Position numbers and translations under genes: made by a program. 37,527 nt of DNA from Chara braunii. Lineage: Eukaryota; Streptophyta; Charophyceae; Charales; Characeae. Below are positions 1-9,985 of the stretch, in pieces (position 1 is the stretch's first letter; the number at the start of each line of letters is the position of its first letter). The notes under the pieces were generated by a model. The model had not been told where the DNA came from. It saw only the letters and a list, made by a program, of their open reading frames with translations, and did no database searches. The stretch is taken from assembly GCA_003427395.1 (NCBI GenBank), contig BFEA01000105.1, forward strand, positions 1,811,994 to 1,849,520, given 5' to 3'.

Positions 1-99
1 CCGTGATGACAGGTAGAGGGGGTGGGAGAATTCTTCTGCTAGAACATGATTCATATGCGCCTTCGCCAAGTAATCATACTCGTCCCGACTTGCTTCCCC

Positions 100-1380
100 G
101 GGCCACACATCCGACATGCGAAAGGTGAATGAATCTTTCGCAAAAACGCAGGGAGATACATCACCTCTTCTCCTAGGCGCAGCTAAAAACTGCTCTACCG
201 CCCATACCTTACCGTTAACCTGAAATACATTGATGCCATCGAGCTCGCAGTGGCCAAAAACATCAGGTTAACCTCCTTACTCGCCCTATTTCATCAAGAA
301 ACGAGCGAGATACACGATTTTTCCTTCTCGTTCATTTCACTCCGGCTTTCATCCGCGCAGCACCTTTCTACTCCAACTCCAATCCTACTAACCTATGATC
401 AAAACTAACCTTGGATTTCAATTCGCCCGCCCTCAAAACCTACATTTCGAACCTTTCCTNGCTTGATTNCGTTTGGAAACGAGCGAGGTACTCATTCTTT
501 CCTTTCCTCCCTTCTTCANTTCCGCCATTTCCATAGCTCGGCGCAGCTCTTCATCCTCATACCAACCAACCCACTTACCTGTTACAAAAACCAACCTCTC
601 TATGATGTTCGCCCGGGGCCAAAACCCCGGGATAGCCTCTCGGTTCGCCCAGTCCCATCAAGAATTGAGCGAACTATAAGTTTTACAATCGTCCATAGCT
701 ACTCCGCCTGTTGCCTGTGCCATCTTCATCTTGCCTCCGCATGTACTTTGCGCGCCACCCCGTCCAGGTTCGTTCGCATTTTTCTTTTTTTCTTTTTTTA
801 TGCCTCGCACTCTGCTCGGCCTTCCCTGTTCGCCCTTACCTCCCGCTGTTGTCAGAGCTTCCTCCTTTACTATAAACGTGCAAAATGAGAATGATTCTCC
901 CACTAGAACATGGGGAGATACATGCCTGATTCCACCTTATTTCGCTCGCCTTCGGTGGCACACCGCGCAGCCCCCACTGCTTGTAGCAGCCGAACCACTG
1001 GCCGAATCGAAAAACTGGCGCGGCCGTTCGATTCGGATCGCTTTAAACCCCCCAGTTAGAGTCTTTCCTCACCCGAATCCATCGAGATTTGGGCGAGATA
1101 TAGGATTTTTGCTCCCGCCATAGCTCTATTCCCGACATCTCAGCGCACACCATTTCACTTCTAGCCCCTATTCTACCAACCCAACAGCTGAACTAACCCC
1201 GCCATTCAACTNGCCTTACTTCGAAACCCCAATTTCAAGTCTTACTTCGCCNGATTCCGTCAAGGAACGGGCGAGCTATGACTTTTTCCTCCCCACTACT
1301 TTACTTCCATCATCTTCTTCGTCCACGTCGTCTTCTCCCTCNTGAATACAACACACCCCAACAGCTCACTGTNGGATAGC
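100..1380. repeat. Degenerate tandem array, period about 178 bp
   Basis: A recurring block built on a gcgaGATAyA-like core followed by a T/C-rich run recurs at about 151, 304, 482, 667, 915, 1092 and 1269. Spacings are 153, 178, 185, 248, 177 and 177 bp. In several units a gCGCAG word follows roughly 50-60 bp after the core (near 178, 357, 541, 966). Identity between units is low, so this is an old satellite-like array, possibly with an indel between the 667 and 915 units. Single ambiguous bases occur at about 460, 468, 519, 1212, 1252, 1342 and 1374. No convincing coding frame was seen. Confidence 0.5.
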
Positions 1381-1418
1381 AGTTCGGGCTATCAAGACCT
1401 GCTAACCAAGGCCCGCCC

Positions 1419-1501
1419 TCAACTTATACTTGTCATGTTTGTGCAGGGGCCACACTAATCTTCCCGGTATCGTTCCAATATTCATGGATGTCCCGCAGGA
1501 C
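1419..1501 (-). pseudogene. U6 snRNA-like retrocopy (diverged)
   Basis: On the minus strand this reads as a diverged U6 snRNA from its 5' hairpin (gtcctgcgggac) through the ATTGGAACGATAC and AGATTAG blocks and the GGCCCCTGC block to about nucleotide 80. The well-conserved central part matches U6. The 3' part (ACAAACATGACAAG) has drifted and the terminal T-run is absent. No plant upstream sequence element or TATA box was recognised to its right. It is therefore a dead copy rather than a U6 gene. Confidence 0.6.
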
Positions 1502-3420
1502 AGTGCCCTGGGAATAGTCCTGGGATATCCCCACGGAGATGGGCAGCTCCGCCCCTGGGTGACTTAAAATTGTATCATCCTGCCCATCTACTTCTACTGG
1601 AGTTTGAACTGAGGTCTGTATTTTCAAGAGTTTGAAGGGTGTACCACTGCCCTAGGCCAGTTGGTTCTGTCCAATGCTATGGGACCGACACTGCTACAGT
1701 CCCAAAGAAAAGAAAGAAATAAAAAAATAAAAAGTGAAAACAACCATAGAGAAAATAGGGGGGTGTGGGGCCTGCTGCTAATCAGCAGTGTGGGCCGTGG
1801 TGAAGCTGGCTCAGGTGCAGATCTTGGGGATAGCAGCAAATATTCGGATGGAAACTGTGTAGACCGAGGCGAAAGCAGACTCCATGTGATCAGCTGCTGC
1901 AGCGGCCGCCGCCTTGGTGCCCCCCCCTCACCAACTGCAGTAGTGCCTATTTGGTACTTTGCTGGCTGTACGGCGCCATCCACAGATTGTGCAAAAGAAA
2001 AACTTCAGGTTCTGAAATAAATAAATAAAAATAAGTAGGCATTTCCCTTACCCCACGGCTCCACAGGCTGTTGAGAAATGGGCACACATAATGGTAGCCT
2101 TAGGATCTTGACAAGTCTGTGTGACCGGTCTCGCACCTTGCCGCACCCAACGGGCATGCTCACACTCAAACCTCTCACTGCAGATCGTGGGCGACGGGCA
2201 GTGCATCTGCAGAGAGCCCTTCCTCAGCACCCCCGGGCCTGCTGCGATGCCTGCTGCGTGAGCCTAGTTGGAGCGGGTCCCAGTGCAGAGCTTGGTGGCA
2301 GTAGTAAATATACAAATGAGAACTTGAAGGTCGAAGTGGCGAAGGCTTCCATGTGAACAGCTGCCTTGCTGTCCCCTGGCCGACCGTGCCCAAGGCTCAG
2401 TTCACCATCTTTCGAGTCCCATCGGGCACTCTCACGCTCCAACCCCTCATCGCAGTTTGTGGTCAGCGGATGGTGCACCCTCAGAGGGGCCACGCCACCC
2501 AAGCCTCTTCCGCTTCGTGGGCTAATCACCCGCCGGTTTGCACGCCCGTTGAAATACTCAGTCCGTGTCTCAACAGTTCATGGGCGTATCGGTTGAACCA
2601 CGCCCCGCTGGTCCCCGCACACAACTCCGGTACCAGCGTTGCCACCGTGCGCCGAAAACGGGACCGACAACTGCAAATAACTAAAGAGAAATAAAAATAA
2701 AAATAACGGTAAAAATAAAAATACGAACGTCGGAAACCGGAGCTTTGGGGAAGGGAGGCCGTCGTACCCCTCTCAGTTCCGCCGACCGGGCCCACGGATG
2801 GGCCGTCAACAAAAACCAAGAGGGGGTAGTCCCGCGAGGCCCTCAACCCCTCGACTCCTTCCGCACTCCACCGCTGCGCTCCGCTGTCCGCTGGGCTCAA
2901 TCTCTGTACTTCCGCTGTAACAGTCCGGTACCGTAACCTATAGGGCTAAGCCCAAGCCTGGTACAGGCCTGCGCGGTATTCCATATGAACAGGTGCGGCG
3001 CAGCCCCCAGGCCTCATTCCTACCTCCCATTAGGCACGCTACTGCTAGGCTCCTACGCCGGCTTGCCCTCTTTGCGCCGTGGCCGCCCCACATCCTACTT
3101 CGCACGTTAGACTACCAGCGGTCACCTATCCCTACCAAGGGCACCTCTTTCTCCTAGTTGCCAGAGTCAGGCCGGCGCACTATGTCGGCTGCATAATCCA
3201 AAGTAGAAAAATCACACGCGCGCCTTAATCCCGCGCGCCCACTCCCGCCCTACTCTAATCAAGCAACTTACCTATGTAACCAAACGGACCTAGGCGCGTC
3301 TCGCGCAGTACACTTTAGACCTCTACTCTTACTTCCGGTCATTTGCAAAAACTAGGGCGGATACCCTTGTCAGGGTATTCGCCCCGACACCGCCACCCCT
3401 ACTGAATCTGCTGCAGACTG
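1502..3420. repeat. Intergenic, degenerate internal repeats
   Basis: No supported gene. Two loosely repeated blocks are visible. One has a copy near 1805-1900 and another near 2286-2380 (cTTGGnG.TAGcAGcAAATAT ... TCCATGTGAtCAGCTGC). The other has copies near 2130-2222 and 2405-2495 (cGGGCAyTCTCACnCTC.AACC). This looks like an old mobile element of unknown class. Short frames on both strands are not supported by similarity or composition. From 2940 to 3420 I see only unique, GC-moderate sequence. Confidence 0.35.
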
Positions 3421-3659
3421 TGGTGGGTCCGGCCTTCAACGAATGTCCGGTACGCCGAGAACACTCACAAAAATTGGCCCACTATTTTTCCGGGGTGGCC
3501 GAGGACTTGAAAAATGTCCTTGGCGGCCCCTTTTTTTTTTTTGATTTTTTGCTGGGGGGGGCGGTTCCGGACATCCAGTACCGGACACCGGACCCCTACA
3601 AAATGTTTGGGGGTGTCTGGAAACCGGTCCGGAGGTCCGGGCGGTAACCATGAAAAATA

Positions 3660-3748
3660 TTGCAGGAATTAATGATTGAAACGTTGAACCCAACTGGGTG
3701 GGGAGTGGGCAACCTCGGGGGCTAATTATTGAAAGAACTAAAACTATC

Positions 3749-3779
<31 letters not shown>

Positions 3780-3843
3780 ATTGCAGGAATTAAGTATGGA
3801 AATGTTGGACCCAATTGGGTTTGGAGTGCGCAACCTCGGGGGC
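3660..3843. repeat. Direct repeat of about 63 bp flanking poly-A
   Basis: Two imperfect copies, 3660-3723 and 3781-3843, both begin TTGCAGGAATTAA and end CAACCTCGGGGGC. They are separated by about 57 bp that includes a 30-bp poly-A run (3750-3776). The tract may be the ends of a small retroposed element or a local duplication. The 3400-3650 stretch before it is rich in CCGGAC/GTCCGG words. Confidence 0.55.
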
Positions 3844-3855
3844 GATGTCCCACTA

Positions 3856-3960
3856 CCGTCTTCCCCCGAACATAACGCACCCTCATAATGAATGTGTACA
3901 AGCTATGTTTCAGGTCCTGTACAATCATAATAAGGGTGGGTTGTGTTCGGGGGAAGACGG
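3856..3960. mobile_element. 105-bp palindromic MITE, TA target site
   Basis: A nearly complete inverted repeat: the left arm starts CCGTCTTCCCCCGAACA and the right arm ends TGTTCGGGGGAAGACGG, flanked on both sides by TA (3854-3855 and 3961-3962). It has no coding capacity. Size, TA flank and CCGTCTTC termini are shared with the copy at 23466-23570 and with degenerate copies near 15174-15278 and 35736-35841. A TA duplication is typical of Tc1/mariner-mobilised MITEs; the family assignment is inference. Confidence 0.7.
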
Positions 3961-4279
3961 TAGCAGAGAGGATTCGATTTGACGCCTGAATGTGGATGCG
4001 TTTGTCGAGAGAGGGAGACACATGGCGATTGATATGCCTGTCTGCATCTCTGCATAAAATACATCCAAATTCAGGCGCTTAGTGGAGAACATGGCGGTTG
4101 ATCTGCCTGTCTGCATCTCGTGCTTAAAATATGTCCAAATTCAGCTGCTTAATCCAATCCTTTTTGCCAGTGGGACCTCTTCCCCTGATGATGGCCATTC
4201 AGTCTTTCCACCATGCTCTGGCTTCTTTTTTCCCCAGCCAATCTTTTTTTTTCTTTTTTTTTTAAAGAAGAAAAGAAAA

Positions 4280-4315
4280 TTGGACCATTTCTCGATTTTA
4301 TGCGTGTCATCCTTG
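4280..4315 (-). pseudogene. 3' half of a U6 retrocopy (split)
   Basis: Minus-strand reading gives CAAGGATGAC followed by the U6 3' segment ending GAGAAATGGTCC, then an A-rich tail (plus-strand T-rich 4228-4262). The U6 5' half is absent here but present in the same orientation at 14060-14155. The ten bases at the break, GTCATCCTTG (4306-4315), recur as GTCAGCCTTG at 14060-14069. This suggests that one U6 copy was interrupted and its target site duplicated. Confidence 0.6.
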
Positions 4316-4379
4316 TTTATAGGATTCTCGTTGTACCCAGTAATCGATCCGCTGCCAGTCGGAATTCTGCATTTCCCAA

Positions 4380-4420
<41 letters not shown>
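4316..4420. mobile_element. Left part of an insertion in U6, with (ATA)n tract
   Basis: Sequence between the broken U6 half and the left LTR. It contains about 65 bp of unique sequence, then an ATA/TAA microsatellite (4379-4420) that abuts the LTR. Its counterpart on the other side of the retrotransposon is 13858-14059, which starts with an ACT/AAT microsatellite. Together they make an insert of about 300 bp that predates the retrotransposon. The class is unknown. Confidence 0.4.
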
Positions 4421-4422
<2 letters not shown>

Positions 4423-5272
4423 CAAGGAAGATGAGCAATAGCGAACTTCAGAAATCAAACAACATCATACACATGAGACCAGATAGTCGTGACCTCGAAC
4501 CAATAGCAGAATTGCATCACGAGTTTCACCAAACACACCAAAAGCTCATAATGGACACATCATCAACGAAGAACCAATATTGATATCCTATCTGGCGCTC
4601 GGCGCGCAGACTAGAGATGGCAGATCCTATCTAGCCTACTCTACGATGCCGTTGATGACGTCAACAGCTCCCCGAAGTACGAGCAGATCTCGGACAGTGC
4701 GGTACGCTTCGAGGACCAGGTATGTCTCTCGTATCACTCACAACCTCGTTCCCCAACTCACCGATGCCACATGCACCCAAGAACCATCATGCGTCCCATC
4801 CAGCATACAACAACGCAGCTCAGCTATGGCTGCCTGCTCCTTCCATCTCGCCTGAATGCCCAATGCGTGGGCAGGCCGTTTCCTAAATGGAAGTGGCCTG
4901 CCTGCCTTGTGTGCAGCCTGGCTGCGCTGGGCCCCTGCCCAGAAGCTTCCGGTACGCCCATAGAGGCTGAGCCCCAGTCCAAACGAATTCAGGCCCAGGG
5001 CCTGTGACAGTTACCCGTGCCCAACTGCCTACAGTCTGAGTTCGGTCCATGTTGCGTATCTCACCCAGGGCCTGAATCAGATGCATTTAATAAAGGAGAC
5101 CAGGGCCTGGGCGCTTTCAACCAACTGGCGCTGCACAACTGCCTGAATTTCCCCAGTTGCGTGGTGACCCAAAAATGGCCTGTAGGCCTCGGTTGAGCCT
5201 GCCTTCACTTAGGGCGGCCGACTATGCTGAAGATAGGGCCGAGTAGGGCGTACCGAGGCCTTGTGCCTCACA
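4421..5272 (-). repeat. 3' LTR of the gypsy element
   Basis: Starts TGCAAGGAAGATGAGC and ends CCTCACA on the plus strand, giving TG..CA termini. It aligns along its whole length with 12951-13857. It lacks a segment of about 45 bp found in the other LTR (near 13393-13438). Both copies share repeated GGCCTG/CAGGCC words and a conserved terminus CCGAGGCCTTGTGCCTC. Confidence 0.9.
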
Positions 5273-5280
5273 TTCCCTCC
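5273..5280 (-). other. Polypurine tract of the gypsy element
   Basis: Minus-strand GGAGGGAA lies immediately before the TG of the 3' LTR, the position expected for plus-strand DNA priming in reverse transcription. Confidence 0.7.
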
Positions 5281-5305
5281 ATACTTCGCTAGTCCTCTGA
5301 GAAGT

Positions 5306-6664
5306 TTAATCTTCAATAATCTGACGCTTTCCCTTCTGCAGAGACTGTTCATATTGGGCCACAACCTGAGGAGCGGTCTGCATCAGTTCCTCCCTGGTAA
5401 ACCATCGATCCTCCTTTGGATCAGTATGATGTCTGAACCGAACCCGGTACTGCAGCTTCGGTTTCGGAGGACGTCCCCTGCCTGTTGGTCTTGGAACTGG
5501 CATTTCTTTGTGGTCAACGATGTCGTCGATGTCGACCTCTCCATCCATGGTTGGGGGCAGCATTGAGCGACGAGAGGGAAACTGATCCGTTTCCCTGAAA
5601 GGTGCAAGCTTGGAGGCATGGAAATCAGGGTAAGTGCGTAAGGCATGGAAATCAGGGTTAGTGCGTAAGTGACCAGGGATGCGAATAATATTAGAAGGGC
5701 CATCCGGTTCATCCCCAATGACATCTAGAACCTCCCATGGTCCAAAGTACTGTGGCATGAGCTTGCGGGAAATCCTGTGCTCCTGTCCCAGTTGTGAGGA
5801 CTTGACCCAGACTCTTTCTCCTACCTGGAATGTAGATGGACGGCGGTGTTTGTTCTCTGACTCAATCATCGCTGCCTGTGCTTTATGCATTTGCTCAACA
5901 GCCTGCTGCATCAGGCGCTCATATGGATAAGCAAACTCTAAGGTCCCTGGTGCAGCAGATGGCTGATTCTCAGGTAGCAGGAAGTCCAAAGGCAGTCTAG
6001 GCTTGAAGGTCAGCAGCAAGCTGTTCGGGCTCACTCCTGTAGTGCTATGCACAACGTTGTTGTATAGGCTGGCGATGAGAGCGAGTTTCTCATCCCAGTG
6101 TACCTGATTTGGCTTGATGTAATTCCTCATCAGGTGTTGTACAAGGAGGTTCAACTGCTCTGCCTGCCCATTCGCCTCTGGGTGATTGCCTGATGTCATT
6201 TGCAACTGCGTGCCCTGTTGTGCAGCTGCGGCTTTCCACAGTTCACTAGCGAATCGCACATCCCGGTCACTAACTATAGACTTAGGCAGTCCGAAATCTC
6301 TGACCCAGTTTTCTTTGAACAGCTTGATCACATACTCAGTTTTAGCTGTTGCAGGCATTGCGACTAACCTAGCGTACTTACTAAACCTATCCACAATGAC
6401 ATAGACGTAGCGCATTCCACTCTTGCTGGTGACCAGCGTATCCATAAAGTCCATGGACAGGCTCTCACAAGGCCTTTCTGGAATCGGAAGGGGCTTTAGA
6501 AGCCCAAGAGGGGCTTGTGTAAGTGGCTTGTCCCTCTGACAGACCTGACAAGTTTCCAGGTACAGCTTGGCGTCTCTCATCATCGTGGGCCACCAGAACC
6601 GCTGCAGCATATTAGCTGCTGTCTTTTTGTAACCAAAATGGCCGGTGGCGTCATGACACTCTCC
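5306..6664 (-). CDS. Integrase and chromodomain-like tail of gypsy pol
   Basis: The longest intact frame of the element: 434 codons from a Met at 6610, with in-frame coding continuing upstream to the insertion at 6664. It integrates retrotransposon cDNA into the genome. Upstream of the Met lies the histidine pair of the zinc-binding domain (CHDATGHFG). CQVC at residues 21-24 supplies the cysteines. The catalytic triad is D54 (SMDFMDTL), D115 (SDRD) and E151 (NGQAEQ), with the D-E spacing of 35 typical of integrases. A GPW motif, then FHASKL, precede a C-terminal chromodomain-like segment (roughly residues 365-425, ending near RWFTREEL). Such domains direct chromoviruses to heterochromatin. 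A 27-bp tandem duplication (5614-5640 and 5641-5667) adds nine residues before FHASKL. Confidence 0.9.
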   Translation of the reverse strand, partial: GECHDATGHFGYKKTAANMLQRFWWPTMMRDAKLYLETCQVCQRDKPLTQAPLGLLKPLPIPERPCESLSMDFMDTLVTSKSGMRYVYVIVDRFSKYARLVAMPATAKTEYVIKLFKENWVRDFGLPKSIVSDRDVRFASELWKAAAAQQGTQLQMTSGNHPEANGQAEQLNLLVQHLMRNYIKPNQVHWDEKLALIASLYNNVVHSTTGVSPNSLLLTFKPRLPLDFLLPENQPSAAPGTLEFAYPYERLMQQAVEQMHKAQAAMIESENKHRRPSTFQVGERVWVKSSQLGQEHRISRKLMPQYFGPWEVLDVIGDEPDGPSNIIRIPGHLRTNPDFHALRTYPDFHASKLAPFRETDQFPSRRSMLPPTMDGEVDIDDIVDHKEMPVPRPTGRGRPPKPKLQYRVRFRHHTDPKEDRWFTREELMQTAPQVVAQYEQSLQKGKRQIIED

Positions 6665-6668
6665 TTAA

Positions 6669-7481
6669 ACCACCAGTACCTCCGAGCTTGTTTTTGCCGA
6701 CCCTGATTTTCGCTGCGCTCGGAGTTTTGTCGAGCCTGGGTCCCACTCCATTTCTTTATGGTACTCTCACAGGAAGAACAAAAAAAAAAAAAAAGAAGAA
6801 AAGTTGCGGCCGTGAAAACTCACAAAACAAGAAAACGAAACAAAGCTCAGGGCGTGATTGCAGCGGTATACATTCTCGGAAGTGTGCGTGTGCCCTCAGT
6901 GAGGGCATCTCAACCCCGTGGTGAGGTTGTCAGATTCCAAAACTCACGGATTTGGCCGTGAAAATGGCAAGATACATTCCCGTAAGTGCCAGTGTGATCA
7001 GGGTTACAAGCCTCTGAGGGAACACAACTCAAGCAGGTCACGGATTTAGATTGTCAAATTCCAGAAAAAGAAAACAAGAAAAAAAAACGGAAACACGGGT
7101 TCGGTCTTGAAAACGGCTGGATACATCAGGGTTACAATAATATGAGGAAACACAGCTAGAGCAGATCACGGATTCCGCCCTGCCTTGTTGGCAGAGGGCA
7201 CATAACAAACAAAAAAGAAATAAAAAAGAGAAAACAACAAGTTTCAGAATGTGACCGTCTTTGTGGTGAGATGCATTCAAGACAGTTAAGACGGCCTCCT
7301 AGACTACCCTGCCCGACAGCATTGCAGTACAAAGGCCTTTTTTTTCCCCTTTTCCTTTCGTGCACGGGCAAAAGAAAATTACGATTTATGGGACATTGCC
7401 GACCCTGTGACGGACCCCCGAAAAGTTCCGGTATTGGCCAGCATCACGTAATTTCCCAACAGTGGGGGAGGTACTGGTGGT
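6669..7481. mobile_element. 813-bp non-autonomous element, TTAA target site
   Basis: Perfect 15-bp terminal inverted repeats ACCACCAGTACCTCC ... GGAGGTACTGGTGGT, each flanked by TTAA (6665-6668 and 7482-7485). The insertion lies in gypsy pol between the segment ending LRSLL and the integrase zinc-finger segment starting CHDATGHFG, so the breakpoint is well defined. The interior is A-rich in places (poly-A 6780-6794) and has no transposase-like frame. TTAA duplication is characteristic of piggyBac-type transposition; the superfamily call is inference because the termini are not the usual CCC type. Confidence 0.75.
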
Positions 7482-7485
7482 TTAA

Positions 7486-7728
7486 TAAACTGCGCAAAGA
7501 CTCTCGATTAGGCTTACACAGGTGTTTATTCCCAGCCTTTTCAAGGAACAGCAAGCCGTTGACCAACTCAAACTCGACAGAAGTCACTTTGTCCTTCACC
7601 TCGAGTCTACGAATGATCTCAGACATAAACGGATCCTCGCGATAGGCTTCCACCATAGAGCGAGTGACATCGTCCGCAAGCCCAAACTTAGTGATCAACG
7701 CACCGGAGAAGTCTGGCCTACACGACAA
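7486..7728 (-). pseudogene. Gypsy pol linker between RNase H and integrase
   Basis: Minus-strand frame with PDFSGALITKFGLADDV, then a segment ending CKPNRESLRSLL. This matches the usual tether and the start of the integrase N-terminal region in Ty3/gypsy polyproteins. It stops at the TTAA insertion. It continues the pol order from the RNase H segment but in a different frame, so there is a frameshift around 7730-7780. Confidence 0.75.
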
Positions 7729-7778
7729 CGCATCAGCAACTCGGTTGTATTCTCCCTTGATGTAGGTTCGAAGTAATA

Positions 7779-8050
7779 CTACTCAATGACTTCAATCCAT
7801 CTTTTCAACGCATCAGAGAGCACCGGTTGGGTTCTCATCCACTTGAGGGTCTGATGATCAGTCCTGACGTAGAAGAACCTCCCAAGGAGATAGTGCGTCC
7901 AGTGGGTGAGTGCTTTGTAGATCGCATAGAGCTCCTTCTCATAGGTGGACTTAGCCAACTTCTGAGAGGGCATCTTCTTTGGACATGTACTCGACAGGCC
8001 TCAACTTTGCCCCCTCCTGGTGCACGAGCACGACGCCTATGCGGCTAGCA
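7779..8050 (-). pseudogene. RNase H domain of gypsy pol, frameshifted
   Basis: Two frames cover the domain. TTDASRIGVVLVHQEGAKL (about 7985-8047) holds the first catalytic Asp. The segment at 7779-7973 contains STYEKELYAIY (catalytic Glu) and RTDHQTLKWM (catalytic Asp). The enzyme degrades the RNA strand of the RNA-DNA hybrid during reverse transcription. A frame change near 7970 and another near 8050 separate it from the RT segment, so the copy is inactive. Confidence 0.8.
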
Positions 8051-8060
8051 TCCGTGGTGA

Positions 8061-9142
8061 CTATAAATACTTGTTAGGAATGGGAAGCTTCAAGACCTCA
8101 TGGTGTGTCAACGCATGCTTCAAATGTATGAAAGCAGCCTCACACCTGTCTGTCCACTCCCATGGGGTGTCAAGGCGGGTCAGGTCCGTCAAAGGGGCGA
8201 CAACTATGCTATAGTTCTTTACAAAATTGCGATAGTAGCCAATCATCCCTAAGAAGGACCTCATTTCACTCACAGATTGAGGACGCGGCCAGTCACGAAT
8301 GCTGGCCACCTTCGCGTCACCAGGCTTCAAACCCTCTGCGGAAATCTCATGACCCAAGTACACGATCCGGGTGCGACCAAACTCCCATTTCTCCCCGTTG
8401 ATCTTGAACTTGTGTTGCCGAAGGAGACTGAGGACTTTGTCTAAGTGCGCAACATGCTCCTCGACAGTCCTACTAAAAATAAGTATGTCATCGAGGTACA
8501 CGATGACTAACTTATCCAAGCAGTCATGAAAGATCCAATTCATAGCGTGCTGAAAGGTGTTAGGAGAATTGCAAAGGCCGAAAGGCATCACCACAAACTC
8601 GTACAGACCCTGGTCTGAAATGCGGTTTTGTGTTGATCCTCGGGCCGAATTGCCATGTGATGGTACCCGGACTTTAGATCTATCTTATTGAAGTACCGAC
8701 ACCCTTGCACTCTATCTAGCAAATCATTGATGTGCGGTAGGGCCTCTCGGTTCTTGACAGAGATGGCATTGAGACCCCTATAGGCAATGCAGATCCTCAA
8801 AGTTCCCCCCTTCTTCGACACAAATAAGACTTGACATCCTTAAGGGGAGACACTCGGCCGGATCCAACCCTTATCTATGAGTTCCTTGAGTTGTCGGCGA
8901 AGCTCATCAAGCTCGAATGGAGACATCCAATAGATCCTACCCTTCGGGATGCTAGACCCTGGGATGGCGACCTCCCTCTTGACAACCCCTGTTAGCTCTT
9001 CAAATAGATCAGGGTACTTGGCAACTACTCCCTCTATGTCCAACGACATTTTCACCGGCTCGCCTGCTGCAGAGACATAAACTACATACATACCCTCCTC
9101 CGGATTTTGCTTATAATAGTTGTAAAACGCGGCGACACACAT
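8061..9142 (-). pseudogene. Reverse transcriptase of gypsy pol, broken
   Basis: Three stretches cover the enzyme. 8840-9142 gives the N-terminal fingers (SPFELDELRRQLKELIDKGW). 8588-8821 gives the palm motif FNKIDLKSGYHH with the first catalytic Asp. 8061-8594 gives MPFGLCNSP, the catalytic VYLDDILIF motif, LGHEIS and the thumb FLGMIGYYRNFV. An in-frame stop (TAA, about 8838-8842) replaces a codon usually encoding Trp, and a frameshift near 8590 separates palm halves. All key motifs are recognisable, so decay is fairly recent. Confidence 0.9.
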
Positions 9143-9187
9143 GCATCCATAGGACTCGATCAGACTACTAGCCTTAAACTTACGTAA

Positions 9188-9749
9188 TCAGGTGGTCCCT
9201 CCACCTGACAAAATGCGCTTGACCACTTTTCGGTCCCAGTCAAACTGGGGTTGTGCAAAGGAGAGGTAGTACATACCTAGCAAGATATCCATAGGGAGAT
9301 CATCGCTCACTAGGAATGAGACGCGATGTCTCAGTTCTCCTCCCACGTACGGGAAAAGACACTCAATGTCCTGTAGGTAGTCGTTGACTACCATGCGCTG
9401 TTTGTTGGCACAGGTCGACTAAGCGCAACCTCTCAACACACGCGCGACTGATGAAGTTCCGTGTCGAGCAAGTGTCATAATAGGCCTCGGCCTTACGGCC
9501 GCCGATGACTAACTCGCTGACAAACATCTCACCCCTAGGGGCTTTCGCCAATGTCGTCCAAGAAGCTAGTGGGTCTGATCTAGACCACTCCTCCTCTAGC
9601 TCCTCTAAGGACTCGAACACATTCATCGAGCAGAGGCTCGATGGGTCAGAATGCGTTTGCAGGACGACGATGGAGTCAGTAGCTTGGGCCATCTCTCGAG
9701 ATTGTGAGGGTGTGTCCACCACCTTGACCCTAGCAGGAATAACTACCAT
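9188..9749 (-). pseudogene. Aspartic protease region of gypsy pol, broken
   Basis: 9363-9749 carries the region around AEAYYDTCSTRNFISRACV, where a retroviral-type protease has D[ST]G[AS]. Here the motif reads DTC, so the catalytic Gly is lost. 9188-9394, in another frame, carries LPMDILLGMYYL, the equivalent of the ILG flap end. The protease would process Gag-Pol. A frameshift near 9365-9390 joins the two parts. Confidence 0.7.
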
Positions 9750-9985
9750 TCGTACTGGCCCGACGTGTTTCTCGGAGCGGTGCCAGAATTGCTGGACACA
9801 TTGCTACCAACGGGAGCGGAGGATCCCAATGCCTGCCCCATCGTAGGCGGGATCTTTTCGGTCACCTTCTTGTTTCGGCACTTGAACTGGTTATGGCCGT
9901 ATTGGCCACAGACATTCTGCGTGTACCGATCTCTCCACACGTCCTCGCTGAGACCCGCTTTCTCCCATGGAGGAGCATTGGGGTC
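9743..9985 (-). pseudogene. Gag zinc knuckle segment
   Basis: A short frame with CGQYGHNQFKC, the nucleic-acid-binding CCHC knuckle of Gag nucleocapsid. The first Cys of the expected CxxCGxxGHxxxxC pattern is replaced (QNVCG), so the knuckle is damaged. It lies between capsid-like Gag and the protease, as expected, but in a different frame from both. Confidence 0.65.

Noticed and set aside
463-888. 141-codon frame on the plus strand
   Set aside because: It lies in the degenerate tandem array, includes ambiguous codons and runs of Phe from T-tracts, and has no recognisable domain.
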